64,000 nt of DNA from NCBI GenBank assembly GCA_947581855.1, contig CANPVZ010000017.1, positions 32,858 to 96,857 on the forward strand, written 5' to 3'. The translations under genes were made by a program, and so were the position numbers. This document shows positions 27,412 through 36,569 of this stretch, one piece after another. Every line of letters begins with the position of its first letter. Position 1 is the stretch's first letter. The notes beneath the pieces were generated by a model. That model had not been told where the DNA came from. It did no database searches and was given only the letters and a program-made list of their open reading frames with translations. Source of the DNA: an uncultured Phocaeicola sp. GTDB taxonomy: Bacteria > Bacteroidota > Bacteroidia > Bacteroidales > Bacteroidaceae.

Positions 27412-27537
27412 GAAAACAAAGTGTTTCATACATTTAAAACACTTTGTTTCAATAAGAGAAACACTTTGTTTTGAACTATGAAAACATCTTGTTTCATCCT
27501 ATTAAAACACTTTGTTTCCCCTAATGAAACACTTCTC
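27412..27537. repeat. Iteron-like array of 15-nt repeats
   Basis: Four copies close to AAAACACTTTGTTTC start at 27436, 27458, 27481 and 27504, and a partial fifth (GAAACACTT) starts at 27526. Steps are 22, 23, 23 and 22 bp. An inverted copy (GAAAACAAAGTGTTTC) occupies 27412-27427. The unit is itself partly palindromic (AAAC...GTTT). The steady two-turn pitch resembles iterons or an operator array. It lies about 220-350 bp upstream of the VirE-type gene. Nothing in this stretch looks protein-coding. Confidence 0.8.
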
Positions 27538-27621
27538 TTATGTGGTGAAAATAGTTTACTAATAGGAATGAATGAACAAAGGAGAAACATTGTTTTTGGA
27601 GAATCGGCGGTTTTGTCAGTC

Positions 27622-27736
27622 GCCTGACATCTGTCACCTGTGTGATGTCCGTTTCCGGAGTCCAACTATTTGAGGTATAAAAGGTTAAATGGTTGGGTGA
27701 TAGATGTGACAGATGTCAGGCCCGTTTTTTTATTTT
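27622..27736 (+). repeat. 16-bp perfect inverted repeat with T-rich tail
   Basis: GCCTGACATCTGTCAC (27622-27637) is repeated inverted as GTGACAGATGTCAGGC (27706-27721) with a 68-nt spacer. The second arm is followed by a long T-run. It could be a long-loop terminator reading right, an element end, or paired protein sites. A smaller GACATC/GATGTC hairpin is nested in the left arm. Confidence 0.6.
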
Positions 27737-27780
27737 TTTTGGGTAGCATAGGTTCTGGCGGGAGGGGAAATCTAATCATA

Positions 27781-27836
27781 TTTCCATGCTTTAGATGATT
27801 TTTCCATGGTGAACCCCTTTTCTATCACTATATTTG
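27781..27836 (+). promoter_or_regulatory. Operator pair and -7 box of the GH2 gene
   Basis: Two TTTCCATG copies (27781-27788 and 27801-27808) are 20 bp apart. TATATTTG at 27829-27836 is an exact -7 box, 40 nt upstream of the ATG at 27877. The repeats sit where an activator near the -33 region would bind. No TTG is seen at the expected -33 position, which fits activator dependence. Confidence 0.55.
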
Positions 27837-27876
27837 CGCATAATTAAAAATAGGAATAACGTTGCGTTTAAGAACT

Positions 27877-30333
27877 ATGAGAAACCGAATCTTTACTTTT
27901 ATGCTTTCTCTTCTTGCCGTTTCGGCTGCGTGGGCTCAAAGCCGGGAACTCTTGTTGTTGGGAAATTGGAAATTCCACAAAGGTGCTGTCGTCGGTGCCG
28001 AGGCTGCCGATTTCAACGATTCCAAGTGGGAAGTGGTAGATATACCGCATGACTGGGCCATATCCGGACCTTTCGATAAGGAGATCGACAAGCAGACGGT
28101 AGCCATTGTACAAAACGGGGAAAAGATACCGAGCGAAAAGACAGGACGTTCAGGCGCTCTGCCTTGGATTGGCGAGGGCTGGTATCGTACTTTGTTTGAA
28201 GTCCCCGAGGGGTACTCGCATGCAACACTTGTTTTCGACGGAGCCATGAGCGAACCCCGTGTGTTTGTCAACGGCAGGGAAGCGGGATACTGGGCTTACG
28301 GTTATAATTGTTTTGAGATAGATATTACTCCTTATATAAATAAGGATGGCCGGAAGAATACGCTTGCCGTACATTTGAAAAACATGGCAGAAAGTTCGCG
28401 CTGGTATCCGGGAGCCGGTTTGTATCGCCCCGTACGGTTGGTATTGGGACAGGACATCGGAATCAAGACGTGGGGGACATTTGTCCGTACTACGGATTTA
28501 CGTCCGTCGGTTGCCCGTGTTACTGCTACGACCGAGCTACGCGGAGCGGAGAAACTTGCCAAAGGACGAAAGTTGTATGTGCGGCACACCGTACTCGATG
28601 CGGCAGGACGAAAAGTGGCGGAACGCAGGACGGACGTCAGTGACTCGAAAGAAGCGCTTAGCGTGCTGGAGGTGAAACAGCCACGTATGTGGAGTCCGGA
28701 GACGCCTGTTCTTTATACCTTGCTTGCCGAAGTATGTGAAGGGGAGAAAGTATGGGATACGCAGGCTGTCCGTTTCGGTATCCGTACGGCAGAGGTTTCG
28801 GCCGAAGGATTCAAACTGAACGGTACAGTGCGGAAGATAAAGGGTGTTTGCCTGCATCATGACCTCGGTCCGCTGGGGGCGGCATTCAATAAGGCGGCGT
28901 TTGTCCGTCAGGTTAAACTGTTGAAAGGGATGGGATGCGATGCTATCCGTACCGCTCACAACATGCCTGCGCCTTGGCAGATGGATATCTGTGATTCGCT
29001 GGGAGTGATGGTGATGGCGGAATCTTTCGATATGTGGGTCTATCCTAAATGTAAGAACGGGTATTCCCGTTTCTTCGAAGAGTGGTGGAAGCGGGATGTG
29101 ACGAACCTGATACGTTGTCACCGCAATCATCCGAGTATTGTAATGTGGAGTATCGGTAACGAGATTCCCGACCAGGGCAATGCCACGGGACTTTATTATA
29201 CCCGTTGTATGCAGGAACTTTGTCATAGCTTGGATCCTACCCGTACCGTGACTCAGGGATTCGACCGGGTGGATGCCGCTATCCGAAGCGGAGTGATGCA
29301 GGCAATGGATGTGCCGGGATTGAATTATCGGTTGAATAAATATAAGAAAGCATACGAAAACTCGCCGCATGGGTTCATTCTCGGTAGCGAAACCACTTCT
29401 ACCGTGAGCAGCAGGGGCGTTTACAAACTGCCTGTGGCGGAACGTAAGAGTTACGCTTACGACGACGGACAATGTTCGGGCTACGACATGGAGAGTTGTT
29501 CGTGGAGTAATCTGCCGGATGACGACTTTGCCATGCAGCAGGATATGCCTTGGGTGATAGGAGAGTTTGTGTGGACAGGATTCGACTATCTGGGCGAACC
29601 TTCGCCGTATGATAATTATTGGCCGTCCCGTTCTTCCTATTTCGGAATCTTCGATTTGGCCGGATTGCCCAAAGACCGTTATTACCTTTACCGCAGTGTG
29701 TGGAATCCATCGGTGGAGACTCTTCATCTGCTGCCTCACTGGACTTGGCCCGGACATGAAGGCGATACGATTCCCGTATATTGCTATACGAACCATCCCT
29801 CCGCCGAGCTTTTTGTGAACGGTAAAAGCCAGGGCCGGATATATAAAGATAAGAACAGCCGCCTCGACCGGTTCCGTCTCCGTTGGATGAATGTGGTGTA
29901 CGAACCGGGCGAACTGAAAGTGGTGGCGTATGATTCGCAGGACAAAGTAGCGGGAGAGAAAACAGTCCGTACGGCAGGTCGTCCGCATCATCTGGAGTTG
30001 CAGGTCGACCGTAGTACACTCATTAAAACAGCGGCGGATAAACAGACGACTCCCGATTTGGCTTTTGTTACCGTACGAGTGGTGGATAAGGACGGGAATC
30101 TTTGTCCTGATGCCGATCCGCGACTCCTGTTCACAGTAGAAGGCGCTGCCATATTCCGTGCCTGTTGTAATGGAGACGCCACTTCGCTTGAAGTTTTTAC
30201 CTGTCCCGCGATGAGAGCGTTTCATGGCGAGCTGGTTGTGGTGGTGGAAGCCGGAACGGAAGCGGGAACAGCTACTCTCAAGGTGGCTTCCCGGGGGTTG
30301 AAAGGAGCCGAGACTATTTTAAAAGTGAAATAA
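27877..30333 (+). CDS. GH2 family beta-galactosidase-like glycosidase (DUF4982 type)
   Basis: 818-residue secreted GH2 enzyme. The signal peptide (FTFMLSLLAVSAAWAQ) is followed by the jelly roll opener LLLGNWKFHKG and IPHDWAISGPFD, an Ig-like domain, the TIM barrel and C-terminal beta domains including a DUF4982-like segment (IPVYCYTNHPSAELFVNGKS). Acid/base Glu429 is in WSIGNEIPD; the likely nucleophile is Glu505 in LGSETTST. It lies at the left edge of the SusCD locus with its own promoter and a strong terminator. The ATG at 27877 is preferred over a TTG fifteen bases upstream. Confidence 0.92.
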   Translation: MRNRIFTFMLSLLAVSAAWAQSRELLLLGNWKFHKGAVVGAEAADFNDSKWEVVDIPHDWAISGPFDKEIDKQTVAIVQNGEKIPSEKTGRSGALPWIGEGWYRTLFEVPEGYSHATLVFDGAMSEPRVFVNGREAGYWAYGYNCFEIDITPYINKDGRKNTLAVHLKNMAESSRWYPGAGLYRPVRLVLGQDIGIKTWGTFVRTTDLRPSVARVTATTELRGAEKLAKGRKLYVRHTVLDAAGRKVAERRTDVSDSKEALSVLEVKQPRMWSPETPVLYTLLAEVCEGEKVWDTQAVRFGIRTAEVSAEGFKLNGTVRKIKGVCLHHDLGPLGAAFNKAAFVRQVKLLKGMGCDAIRTAHNMPAPWQMDICDSLGVMVMAESFDMWVYPKCKNGYSRFFEEWWKRDVTNLIRCHRNHPSIVMWSIGNEIPDQGNATGLYYTRCMQELCHSLDPTRTVTQGFDRVDAAIRSGVMQAMDVPGLNYRLNKYKKAYENSPHGFILGSETTSTVSSRGVYKLPVAERKSYAYDDGQCSGYDMESCSWSNLPDDDFAMQQDMPWVIGEFVWTGFDYLGEPSPYDNYWPSRSSYFGIFDLAGLPKDRYYLYRSVWNPSVETLHLLPHWTWPGHEGDTIPVYCYTNHPSAELFVNGKSQGRIYKDKNSRLDRFRLRWMNVVYEPGELKVVAYDSQDKVAGEKTVRTAGRPHHLELQVDRSTLIKTAADKQTTPDLAFVTVRVVDKDGNLCPDADPRLLFTVEGAAIFRACCNGDATSLEVFTCPAMRAFHGELVVVVEAGTEAGTATLKVASRGLKGAETILKVK

Positions 30334-30420
30334 AAAGAATTTAATAGATACAATAAGCAAGCCGGGAAAGTAGGAAGAGTGGCGGACAGCCGCATGTTAA
30401 GATAGTTTCCCTGATATTTG

Positions 30421-30477
30421 CCGCCTGTTGACTGGTTACGTTTTATGCGGAACCGGAAGACAGGCGGTCTTTTTTTG
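30421..30477 (+). terminator. Intrinsic terminator of the GH2 gene
   Basis: CCGCCTGT (30421-30428) pairs with ACAGGCGG (30460-30467), followed by TCTTTTTTT. The 31-nt loop has an inner GGTT/AACC stem. It lies about 90 bp after the GH2 stop. Confidence 0.75.
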
Positions 30478-30569
30478 TTCCTTTTCTGCTGCTGCCGAAG
30501 TATGGAGTCTATAAGATTAGGGTTGAAAGGGGGCGTAACGGATAGAATGAAGGCATTATACGGGAGCAA

Positions 30570-30620
30570 AGATGGAAAAGCAGTTGAAGAAAGATGGAAA
30601 AATTGACCGATAGATGGAAA
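30570..30620 (+). promoter_or_regulatory. Three AGATGGAAA repeats upstream of the SusCD operon
   Basis: AGATGGAAA occurs at 30570-30578, 30592-30600 and 30612-30620, at steps of 22 and 20 bp. The core ATGGAAA is the reverse complement of TTTCCAT, found as a pair at 20 bp pitch before the GH2 gene at 27877. It is a candidate binding site for the AraC-type domain of the hybrid regulator. The remaining sequence between the GH2 terminator and the operon start (30478-30852) holds no gene. Confidence 0.5.
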
Positions 30621-30717
30621 TTTGTTCGTTCTGAGCCTGTCTGATTAAACCATTTCCCGTGCTTTTAGTCGAATTTTACTTTTCGCTGAATTTTACAGGG
30701 TTTTGTTCAATATTCCA

Positions 30718-30748
30718 TTGTCCTGCTATTTTAAGTTCTTTTACTTTG
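30718..30748 (+). promoter_or_regulatory. Probable promoter of the seven-gene SusCD operon
   Basis: TTG (30718-30720), a 20-bp spacer and TTACTTTG (30741-30748) match the Bacteroidetes consensus with one mismatch in the -7 box. The leader before the ATG at 30853 would be about 100 nt. Confidence 0.5.
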
Positions 30749-30852
30749 TATCTCGAAAGTTGAACATATTTTAAAGGAAATGCCCTTTATGAGTATGGAA
30801 GAAACAGAACTTACAAAACTTATATAAATTAACTGTTTAATAATAAATCTAA

Positions 30853-33228
30853 ATGACCATGAAAAACAAGTGCATGACATTTACAATCTCTTTCTGCTTG
30901 TGTCTGGCGTTAGGCTCTTTATTCTTATGCTCGTGTGAGGATAAAATGGAGGAGCATAACAAGAGGCAATCTTGGGTAGGAGGAAACGTGTGGGAGGTAC
31001 TTTCGGGTGAGGAGATGAATGGAGCTTATTCCATGTTCCTCGATGCGATTGAACTGACCGGTTATCGTGACGTTGTGGAAGGTAAAGGCGTGATGACGGT
31101 GATGGCACCGGATAACGACGCTTTCGCAAAGTACCTGCAAGAACACGGATATGCTTCCGTGAAGGAAATGCAGCAGCAAAATCCCGAAGGATTGAAGACA
31201 TTAGTAGGGTTCCATCTTCTCTATTATGTATATGGTAAGGATATGATGGAAAATTTCCGTCCTGAAGGAGAAGGAGCCGCCGATGGCGGAAACGAAATTC
31301 TGGATCCGGGAATGTATTATAAGTTCCGTACGCGAAGCGGCAGTCCGGTTACTCAGGAACTGGATCTGGAGACAGGCAAGACACGCGTTGTTTACCATCT
31401 CGAACGCTTGCTTCCGGTCTTCTCTCATTATTTCTTCTCTTCCAAGAAGATTGACGCCAAATCGAATTACGAATTCTTTTATCCCAATTCGACATGGACA
31501 GGCGCCGACGGTTTCAATGTGGCTGAAGCTACGGTGAAAGAGTATGCGGTAAGCGCCAGCAACGGATATATTTATACTCTCGACAAAGTGCTCGAACCGG
31601 GAGGAACTATTTATGACGAATTGAAAGAAAATCCGGATTATTCCGATTTCCTTACTGTATACAACCAGTTCAGTACGTATACCTACGATGCGAACCTTTC
31701 AACAATGTACGGCAGTTCTTTAGGAACGGATTCTTTGTTTTTGCATGAACACAAGGAACCTCTTGCACCGATAGCTTTGGAATGGCCGACTTCCAATTAC
31801 AAACGTCTGGATTCTTTGGCTTACAGAAGCTATAGCGTGTTTGCGCCTACCAACAAGGCATTGAGCAATTTCTTCAACGGCTATTGGAAGAACAGCGGTT
31901 ATACCAATTTCAATAATCTGGATAGAATGATTCAGCAGATTTTCCTGAACGAGTTTGTGTATAGAGGCTCGGTGGTGTTCCCCGAGGAGATTGCCAGTGG
32001 GAAAGTGGTGAATAATTCCGGGATGCCTTATGGCTTTAATCCTTGGAATGTTTCGTTAAAGAAAATGTGTTCCAACGGTAGTCTTTACGGTTTGGACGAA
32101 ATTGAAGAACCCGTCTTGTTCGGTGCTGTTACCGGTCCGGCTTTCAGCAGTAAAAATTATCTCTATTTCTTATATACTTTGCAGTATTCCGGTATTCTGA
32201 ACTCGTATGCTTCTCCGAAAACGCAATATACGTTGCTCGTTCCGCCGAATGAGGTGTTTGAAACAAGCGACGGCGGATATCAGTTTGTGGAAGAAGAAAG
32301 CGGCAACTCTTTGGTGATGATGGATGATGAGCAGGAATTGGTACCGGTACCGGCCAATGTAGCGAAACGCATTGTCGATACCCATACGGTGATGGGGAAT
32401 GCGGTAAGCTTGAAGACGTCCGGCACACAAGTGGTTCCGGTAAAAGCCGCGTTTAATTTCTGGTTCATCAAAGACGGAAAGATAACATGCAGCAATTTCT
32501 TTAACCAGATTCTCGACCCTCAAACCGATAAGGAATCCCTTTTTGTTCCTTTCCGGGAAATTACCAATAGTGGAGAAACATGGAGTAACGGAAAAGCTTA
32601 TACGTATGAAAATGACCATCTGAACGGATTGTTCGATTACGAAGAAAATACGCTTGGCGACCGGGGCATGCAGGCGCTTCTGGCACAAGGAGGCGGTTCG
32701 TATCCTTATTTCCGCTTTTCGCAATTGCTGAAACGCGCGGGAGTGGTTAACGGCAATACGATTACATTCCTGAACAGTCGCGTGGCAGCGTTCATTCCTA
32801 CGAATGAGGCGATTGAAAAGGCTTTGGAAGAGAAAAGAATTCCGGGTGTGGAAAGCCTCACAGCCGACAACCTTACGGATCGAAATGTGCAGATTTCGCG
32901 TCAGGATTCATTGAAGCTTCAATATTATGTGGAGAATTATTTTATGGATGCCGCTACCTTGACTACGTGTCCTTATCCGGGATCGGCGATGCAAAGCGGA
33001 GAGTATCATACCGTGAATAAGGGGAATCTTTCCTATACGGATAACGGAACATCTATTTCGGTTCGCCTTCGTTCGGCTTTCGAGTTCGACCGCGAGGAAA
33101 ACGGCAGAGTGTATTTGCGCAGAACGGAGGTTAACGGTGCCGAGTGTCCGGTTGACGGAACCTATTGGTATTTCCCCTTCTCGTATAGCGATGGATGTTT
33201 CCATTTGATTAATTCTCTTCTTTATTAA
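30853..33228 (+). CDS. Lipoprotein with four fasciclin (FAS1) domains
   Basis: 791-residue surface lipoprotein heading the SusCD operon. The signal ends LGSLFLCSC; the lipid-bearing Cys is one of the two. Four FAS1-like modules are marked by the H1 motif at about residues 80 (VMTVMAPDNDAF), 326 (YSVFAPTNKAL), 458 (YTLLVPPNEVF) and 643 (VAAFIPTNEAI). The first has a good H2 partner (LVGFHLLYYV). FAS1 domains are adhesion or binding modules; no enzyme motif is seen. In SusCD operons this place is usually taken by glycan-binding lipoproteins, so it may bind the polysaccharide at the surface. Its stop is 19 bp before SusC. Confidence 0.88.
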   Translation: MTMKNKCMTFTISFCLCLALGSLFLCSCEDKMEEHNKRQSWVGGNVWEVLSGEEMNGAYSMFLDAIELTGYRDVVEGKGVMTVMAPDNDAFAKYLQEHGYASVKEMQQQNPEGLKTLVGFHLLYYVYGKDMMENFRPEGEGAADGGNEILDPGMYYKFRTRSGSPVTQELDLETGKTRVVYHLERLLPVFSHYFFSSKKIDAKSNYEFFYPNSTWTGADGFNVAEATVKEYAVSASNGYIYTLDKVLEPGGTIYDELKENPDYSDFLTVYNQFSTYTYDANLSTMYGSSLGTDSLFLHEHKEPLAPIALEWPTSNYKRLDSLAYRSYSVFAPTNKALSNFFNGYWKNSGYTNFNNLDRMIQQIFLNEFVYRGSVVFPEEIASGKVVNNSGMPYGFNPWNVSLKKMCSNGSLYGLDEIEEPVLFGAVTGPAFSSKNYLYFLYTLQYSGILNSYASPKTQYTLLVPPNEVFETSDGGYQFVEEESGNSLVMMDDEQELVPVPANVAKRIVDTHTVMGNAVSLKTSGTQVVPVKAAFNFWFIKDGKITCSNFFNQILDPQTDKESLFVPFREITNSGETWSNGKAYTYENDHLNGLFDYEENTLGDRGMQALLAQGGGSYPYFRFSQLLKRAGVVNGNTITFLNSRVAAFIPTNEAIEKALEEKRIPGVESLTADNLTDRNVQISRQDSLKLQYYVENYFMDAATLTTCPYPGSAMQSGEYHTVNKGNLSYTDNGTSISVRLRSAFEFDREENGRVYLRRTEVNGAECPVDGTYWYFPFSYSDGCFHLINSLLY

Positions 33229-33247
33229 TCTGAATATCTGAACAGTT

Positions 33248-36200
33248 ATGAGTTTTATAAAAAAAGCATATATAATATCGGCCTTGCTTCTCTGTATGGT
33301 AGGAGAAGCGTGGGCGCAGACCCAGCAGGTGGTTTCCGGTACGGTATCGGAGCTGTTGGGAAATAATTCCGAACCGTTGATGGGTGTGAACATTACGGTG
33401 GTGAATGCGCAGAATCGTTCGTTGGGTGGTACGATTACCAACCTAAACGGACAGTATAATCTGAAAATACCCGAAGGAGAGAAAAACCTGACTTTGGTTT
33501 ACTCGTATATCGGGATGAAGACGGTGAAAATAAAATATGCCGGACAAAAGTTGTTGGATGTACGGCTGGAGTCCGATGCACAGACGATGGGCGAAGTGGA
33601 AATTGTGGCCGGACGTATCGAACGAAACAGTTTGGGTATCGGTAAACAGGAAATGATTTCGGCTACCCAAAAGGTAGATATGGAGGATTTGGTAGCGACT
33701 TCTCCGATTAACTCGGTGGAGGAAGCTTTACAGGGACAATTAGGTGGTGTGGATATCACTTTAAGCGGTGACCCGGGCGCCAAAAGTTCCATCCGTATAC
33801 GTGGTACCAGTTCGTTGAACGCTTCGAACGACCCGTTGATTGTGATTGACGGAGTGCCGCAGTCAATGGATACGGGCGATTTTAATTTCGAGAATGCCAA
33901 CGAGGATGATTTAGGTGCCTTGTTGAACCTTTCACCGAATGATATTAAATCGATTGAAGTATTGAAAGACGCTTCGGCTACAGCCATCTGGGGTACGCAA
34001 GGCGCTAACGGTGTGTTGGTTATCGAAACCAAAAAAGGTTATGTGGGTAAGACACAGTTTTCTTTCTCTTCGAAATGGTCGTACAATGTAGAGCCTAAAA
34101 CCATTCCGATGTTGAATGGAAAGGAATATATCTCGTTGATGCAGGATGCCTTATGGAATACCGCCAATGTGGTAGGCGTAAGCCAGGCCGGTTCCTATCT
34201 TGAAAAATTGTTCAATACGCCGGAAATCAAACCCGATCCGTTGTGGACCTATTATCAGGAGTTCAATCAGGATACCGACTGGTTAGACTTGGTGCGGGAT
34301 AATTCGTGGACTTCCGATAACAGCTTTTCCATGAATGGAGGTGGCGAAAAGGCGACTTACCGTTTCTCGTTGGGATGGCTTGACCAAGGCGGTACGACGA
34401 TTGGTACTAATCTGACACGTTTGAATGCGACCTTGCGGATTGATTACAAATTTTCTAATAAGTTGAAATTCGGTGCGAACTTTAATTATTCGGAGTCGGA
34501 TAAAGATGCGAACTGGAGTAAAGATGTGCGTAGTGAAGCTTTCAGCAAAATGCCTAACAAATCGCCGTATATCATTGATGACGCAACCGGACTTCCGTTG
34601 GAGGATTACTTTACCTCTTATATATCCGATTCGAAATGGGAAGGAGACTTTACGGCTAATTTCAGCAAAGAGACTGCAAGTAATTACAACCCGGTGGCGA
34701 TGGCTTATTTAAGTGAAAATACTACGAACGAGCGTATCGGACGTTTTACCATCGATGCCCGTTACCAGATACTGCCCGAATTGACTTATACGGGCTATGT
34801 AGCCCTCGACATGAAAGCGACGGAACGTTCGAAGTTCTTGCCGCAGGCGGTTACCGGTGTTTCGTGGGGAAGCAAATGGGCTAACCAGGCCTATTCGGGA
34901 AATTCCGAAAGCATGGGTATCAAGACGGAAAACAAAATCATGTATATTAAGAACTGGAAGGATCGTCATAAATTGATTGCCAACTTTATCTACCGTACTT
35001 CTCAGTCGACTGGTTCCAGCTATTCTTCCGTTACGGCGGGTAATGCTTCTTCCAACCTGTCCGATCCGACCACCAGTAACAATGTGCTTGGAAAATCGGA
35101 TAAAGGATTGGCTTCCTCCAAGAGCGAAAGCCGTAGCCTCTCCGGTATTCTTCACTTGAACTATACGTTGCTCGACCGCTATGTATTTCAGGCTTCGATG
35201 AGCGCCGAAGGCAATTCTGCCATGGGACGCGACGAACGTATGGCTTATTTCCCTTCGGGCGGTATAAACTGGAATATCCAGAACGAACCTTTTATGGCGA
35301 AAGCAAGAGAATCGTGGCTCGGACTGGATGAATTGAAAATTCGTCTGGGTGTGGGCCAGAGCGGACGCGCTCCGAAAGGTCTTTCTTATCTGGGCGCTTT
35401 TGCTGCGGGAACCAATTATATGAATATGACGGGTATTATTCCTGTTCGTATGCAGTTGGATAAATTGAAATGGGAAACCAATACTGAATACAATCTCGGA
35501 TTGGATGTATCGTTCTTCAATGGAAGATTAAGATTTACGGGCGATGTGTATAAGCGTGTTACAACAGATTTGTTGCGGACCAATTATCGTATCCCCAGTA
35601 CCACAGGTTATTCGACGATTGCTTATTACAACTCGGGCGAGAGTGAAAACAAAGGATGGGAAGTGCGTACCAACATTATTTTCCTCCAGAAGAAAGACTG
35701 GTTTATCAGCGGATCGTTCAACTTGGCCCGTAATGAAAACGTGATTACCAAAATGCCGGACAACCAGGCTCCGGAAGGAGAAGACAAATATACGTTTGCC
35801 AATGGTAAATACGCTACCCGCACGGAGATAGGCCGCCCTATCGGTTCGTTCTTCGGTTACCGTTATCTGGGTGTATATCAGAATAAAGACGCTACCTATG
35901 CGAAGGATGCAAAAGGAAACGTGATGAACGATTCCAACGGAAATCCGGTAGTGATGAAGAATGGAAACTATCCGTGCTATCCGGGCGATGCCATGTATGA
36001 CGATATCAACTACGACGGTGTAATTAATGAATACGATATGGTTTATCTGGGCAATGCGCAACCGATGGTTACGGGAGGTGCTTCGTTCAATATCAAATGG
36101 AAGGATTTGTCGTTAAGCGCTACTTTGCATGGTCGTTTCGGACAGTCTATCGTTAACATGGCGCGTATGAACAACGAGTCGATGACTACTTCGCGCAACC

Positions 36201-36550
36201 AGAGCAAAGCTACGCTCAACCGTTGGCGTAAGGAAGGGGATGCTACGGATATTCCGCGTGCGCTGTATAACTACGGATACAATTTCCTGGGTTCCGACCG
36301 CTTTGTGGAAGATGGTTCATTCTTACGGTTGAAAACGCTTTCTTTGAGTTACAATCTGCCCAAGAAAATGTGTAACCGTTTCGGTTTGACTCGTATCAAC
36401 GTGTATGCGACGGTTTATAATCTCTTTACCTGGACCGATTACACCGGACAGGATCCTGAAGTAAACGTGGGCAGTTCCGGATTGGCCGAAGATAATGCCA
36501 CAACGCCGGTATCCAGACGTTTCGCCTTCGGTTTGAATTTGAATTTCTAA
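33248..36550 (+). CDS. SusC/RagA family TonB-linked outer-membrane transporter
   Basis: 1100-residue importer for oligosaccharides. Order: signal peptide (YIISALLLCMVGEAWAQ), carboxypeptidase-regulatory-like domain (about 27-105; VSGTVSEL to LVYSYIGMKTVKIKY), plug domain with the SusC signature SSIRIRGTSSLNASNDPL and VIDGVPQS, ATAIWGTQGANGVLVIETKK, then the barrel ending in FAFGLNLNF. It works with the SusD-like protein encoded next, which closes the barrel as a lid. A 19-bp gap separates them. Confidence 0.96.
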   Translation: MSFIKKAYIISALLLCMVGEAWAQTQQVVSGTVSELLGNNSEPLMGVNITVVNAQNRSLGGTITNLNGQYNLKIPEGEKNLTLVYSYIGMKTVKIKYAGQKLLDVRLESDAQTMGEVEIVAGRIERNSLGIGKQEMISATQKVDMEDLVATSPINSVEEALQGQLGGVDITLSGDPGAKSSIRIRGTSSLNASNDPLIVIDGVPQSMDTGDFNFENANEDDLGALLNLSPNDIKSIEVLKDASATAIWGTQGANGVLVIETKKGYVGKTQFSFSSKWSYNVEPKTIPMLNGKEYISLMQDALWNTANVVGVSQAGSYLEKLFNTPEIKPDPLWTYYQEFNQDTDWLDLVRDNSWTSDNSFSMNGGGEKATYRFSLGWLDQGGTTIGTNLTRLNATLRIDYKFSNKLKFGANFNYSESDKDANWSKDVRSEAFSKMPNKSPYIIDDATGLPLEDYFTSYISDSKWEGDFTANFSKETASNYNPVAMAYLSENTTNERIGRFTIDARYQILPELTYTGYVALDMKATERSKFLPQAVTGVSWGSKWANQAYSGNSESMGIKTENKIMYIKNWKDRHKLIANFIYRTSQSTGSSYSSVTAGNASSNLSDPTTSNNVLGKSDKGLASSKSESRSLSGILHLNYTLLDRYVFQASMSAEGNSAMGRDERMAYFPSGGINWNIQNEPFMAKARESWLGLDELKIRLGVGQSGRAPKGLSYLGAFAAGTNYMNMTGIIPVRMQLDKLKWETNTEYNLGLDVSFFNGRLRFTGDVYKRVTTDLLRTNYRIPSTTGYSTIAYYNSGESENKGWEVRTNIIFLQKKDWFISGSFNLARNENVITKMPDNQAPEGEDKYTFANGKYATRTEIGRPIGSFFGYRYLGVYQNKDATYAKDAKGNVMNDSNGNPVVMKNGNYPCYPGDAMYDDINYDGVINEYDMVYLGNAQPMVTGGASFNIKWKDLSLSATLHGRFGQSIVNMARMNNESMTTSRNQSKATLNRWRKEGDATDIPRALYNYGYNFLGSDRFVEDGSFLRLKTLSLSYNLPKKMCNRFGLTRINVYATVYNLFTWTDYTGQDPEVNVGSSGLAEDNATTPVSRRFAFGLNLNF

Positions 36551-36569
36551 TTAAGATATAAGATAGACC

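Noticed and set aside
27412..27537. CRISPR array
   Set aside because: Repeat units are only 15 nt with 7-8 nt spacers and no cas genes are in the window.
27426..27665. 79-codon minus-strand frame across the repeat array
   Set aside because: Its repetitive residues are a by-product of the 22-23 bp DNA repeats; no protein features.
28537..30225. 562-codon minus-strand frame opposite the GH2 gene
   Set aside because: It is a long antisense frame created by the GH2 codon usage; it is rich in His, Arg and Ile and shows no domain, while the plus strand is a clear GH2 enzyme.
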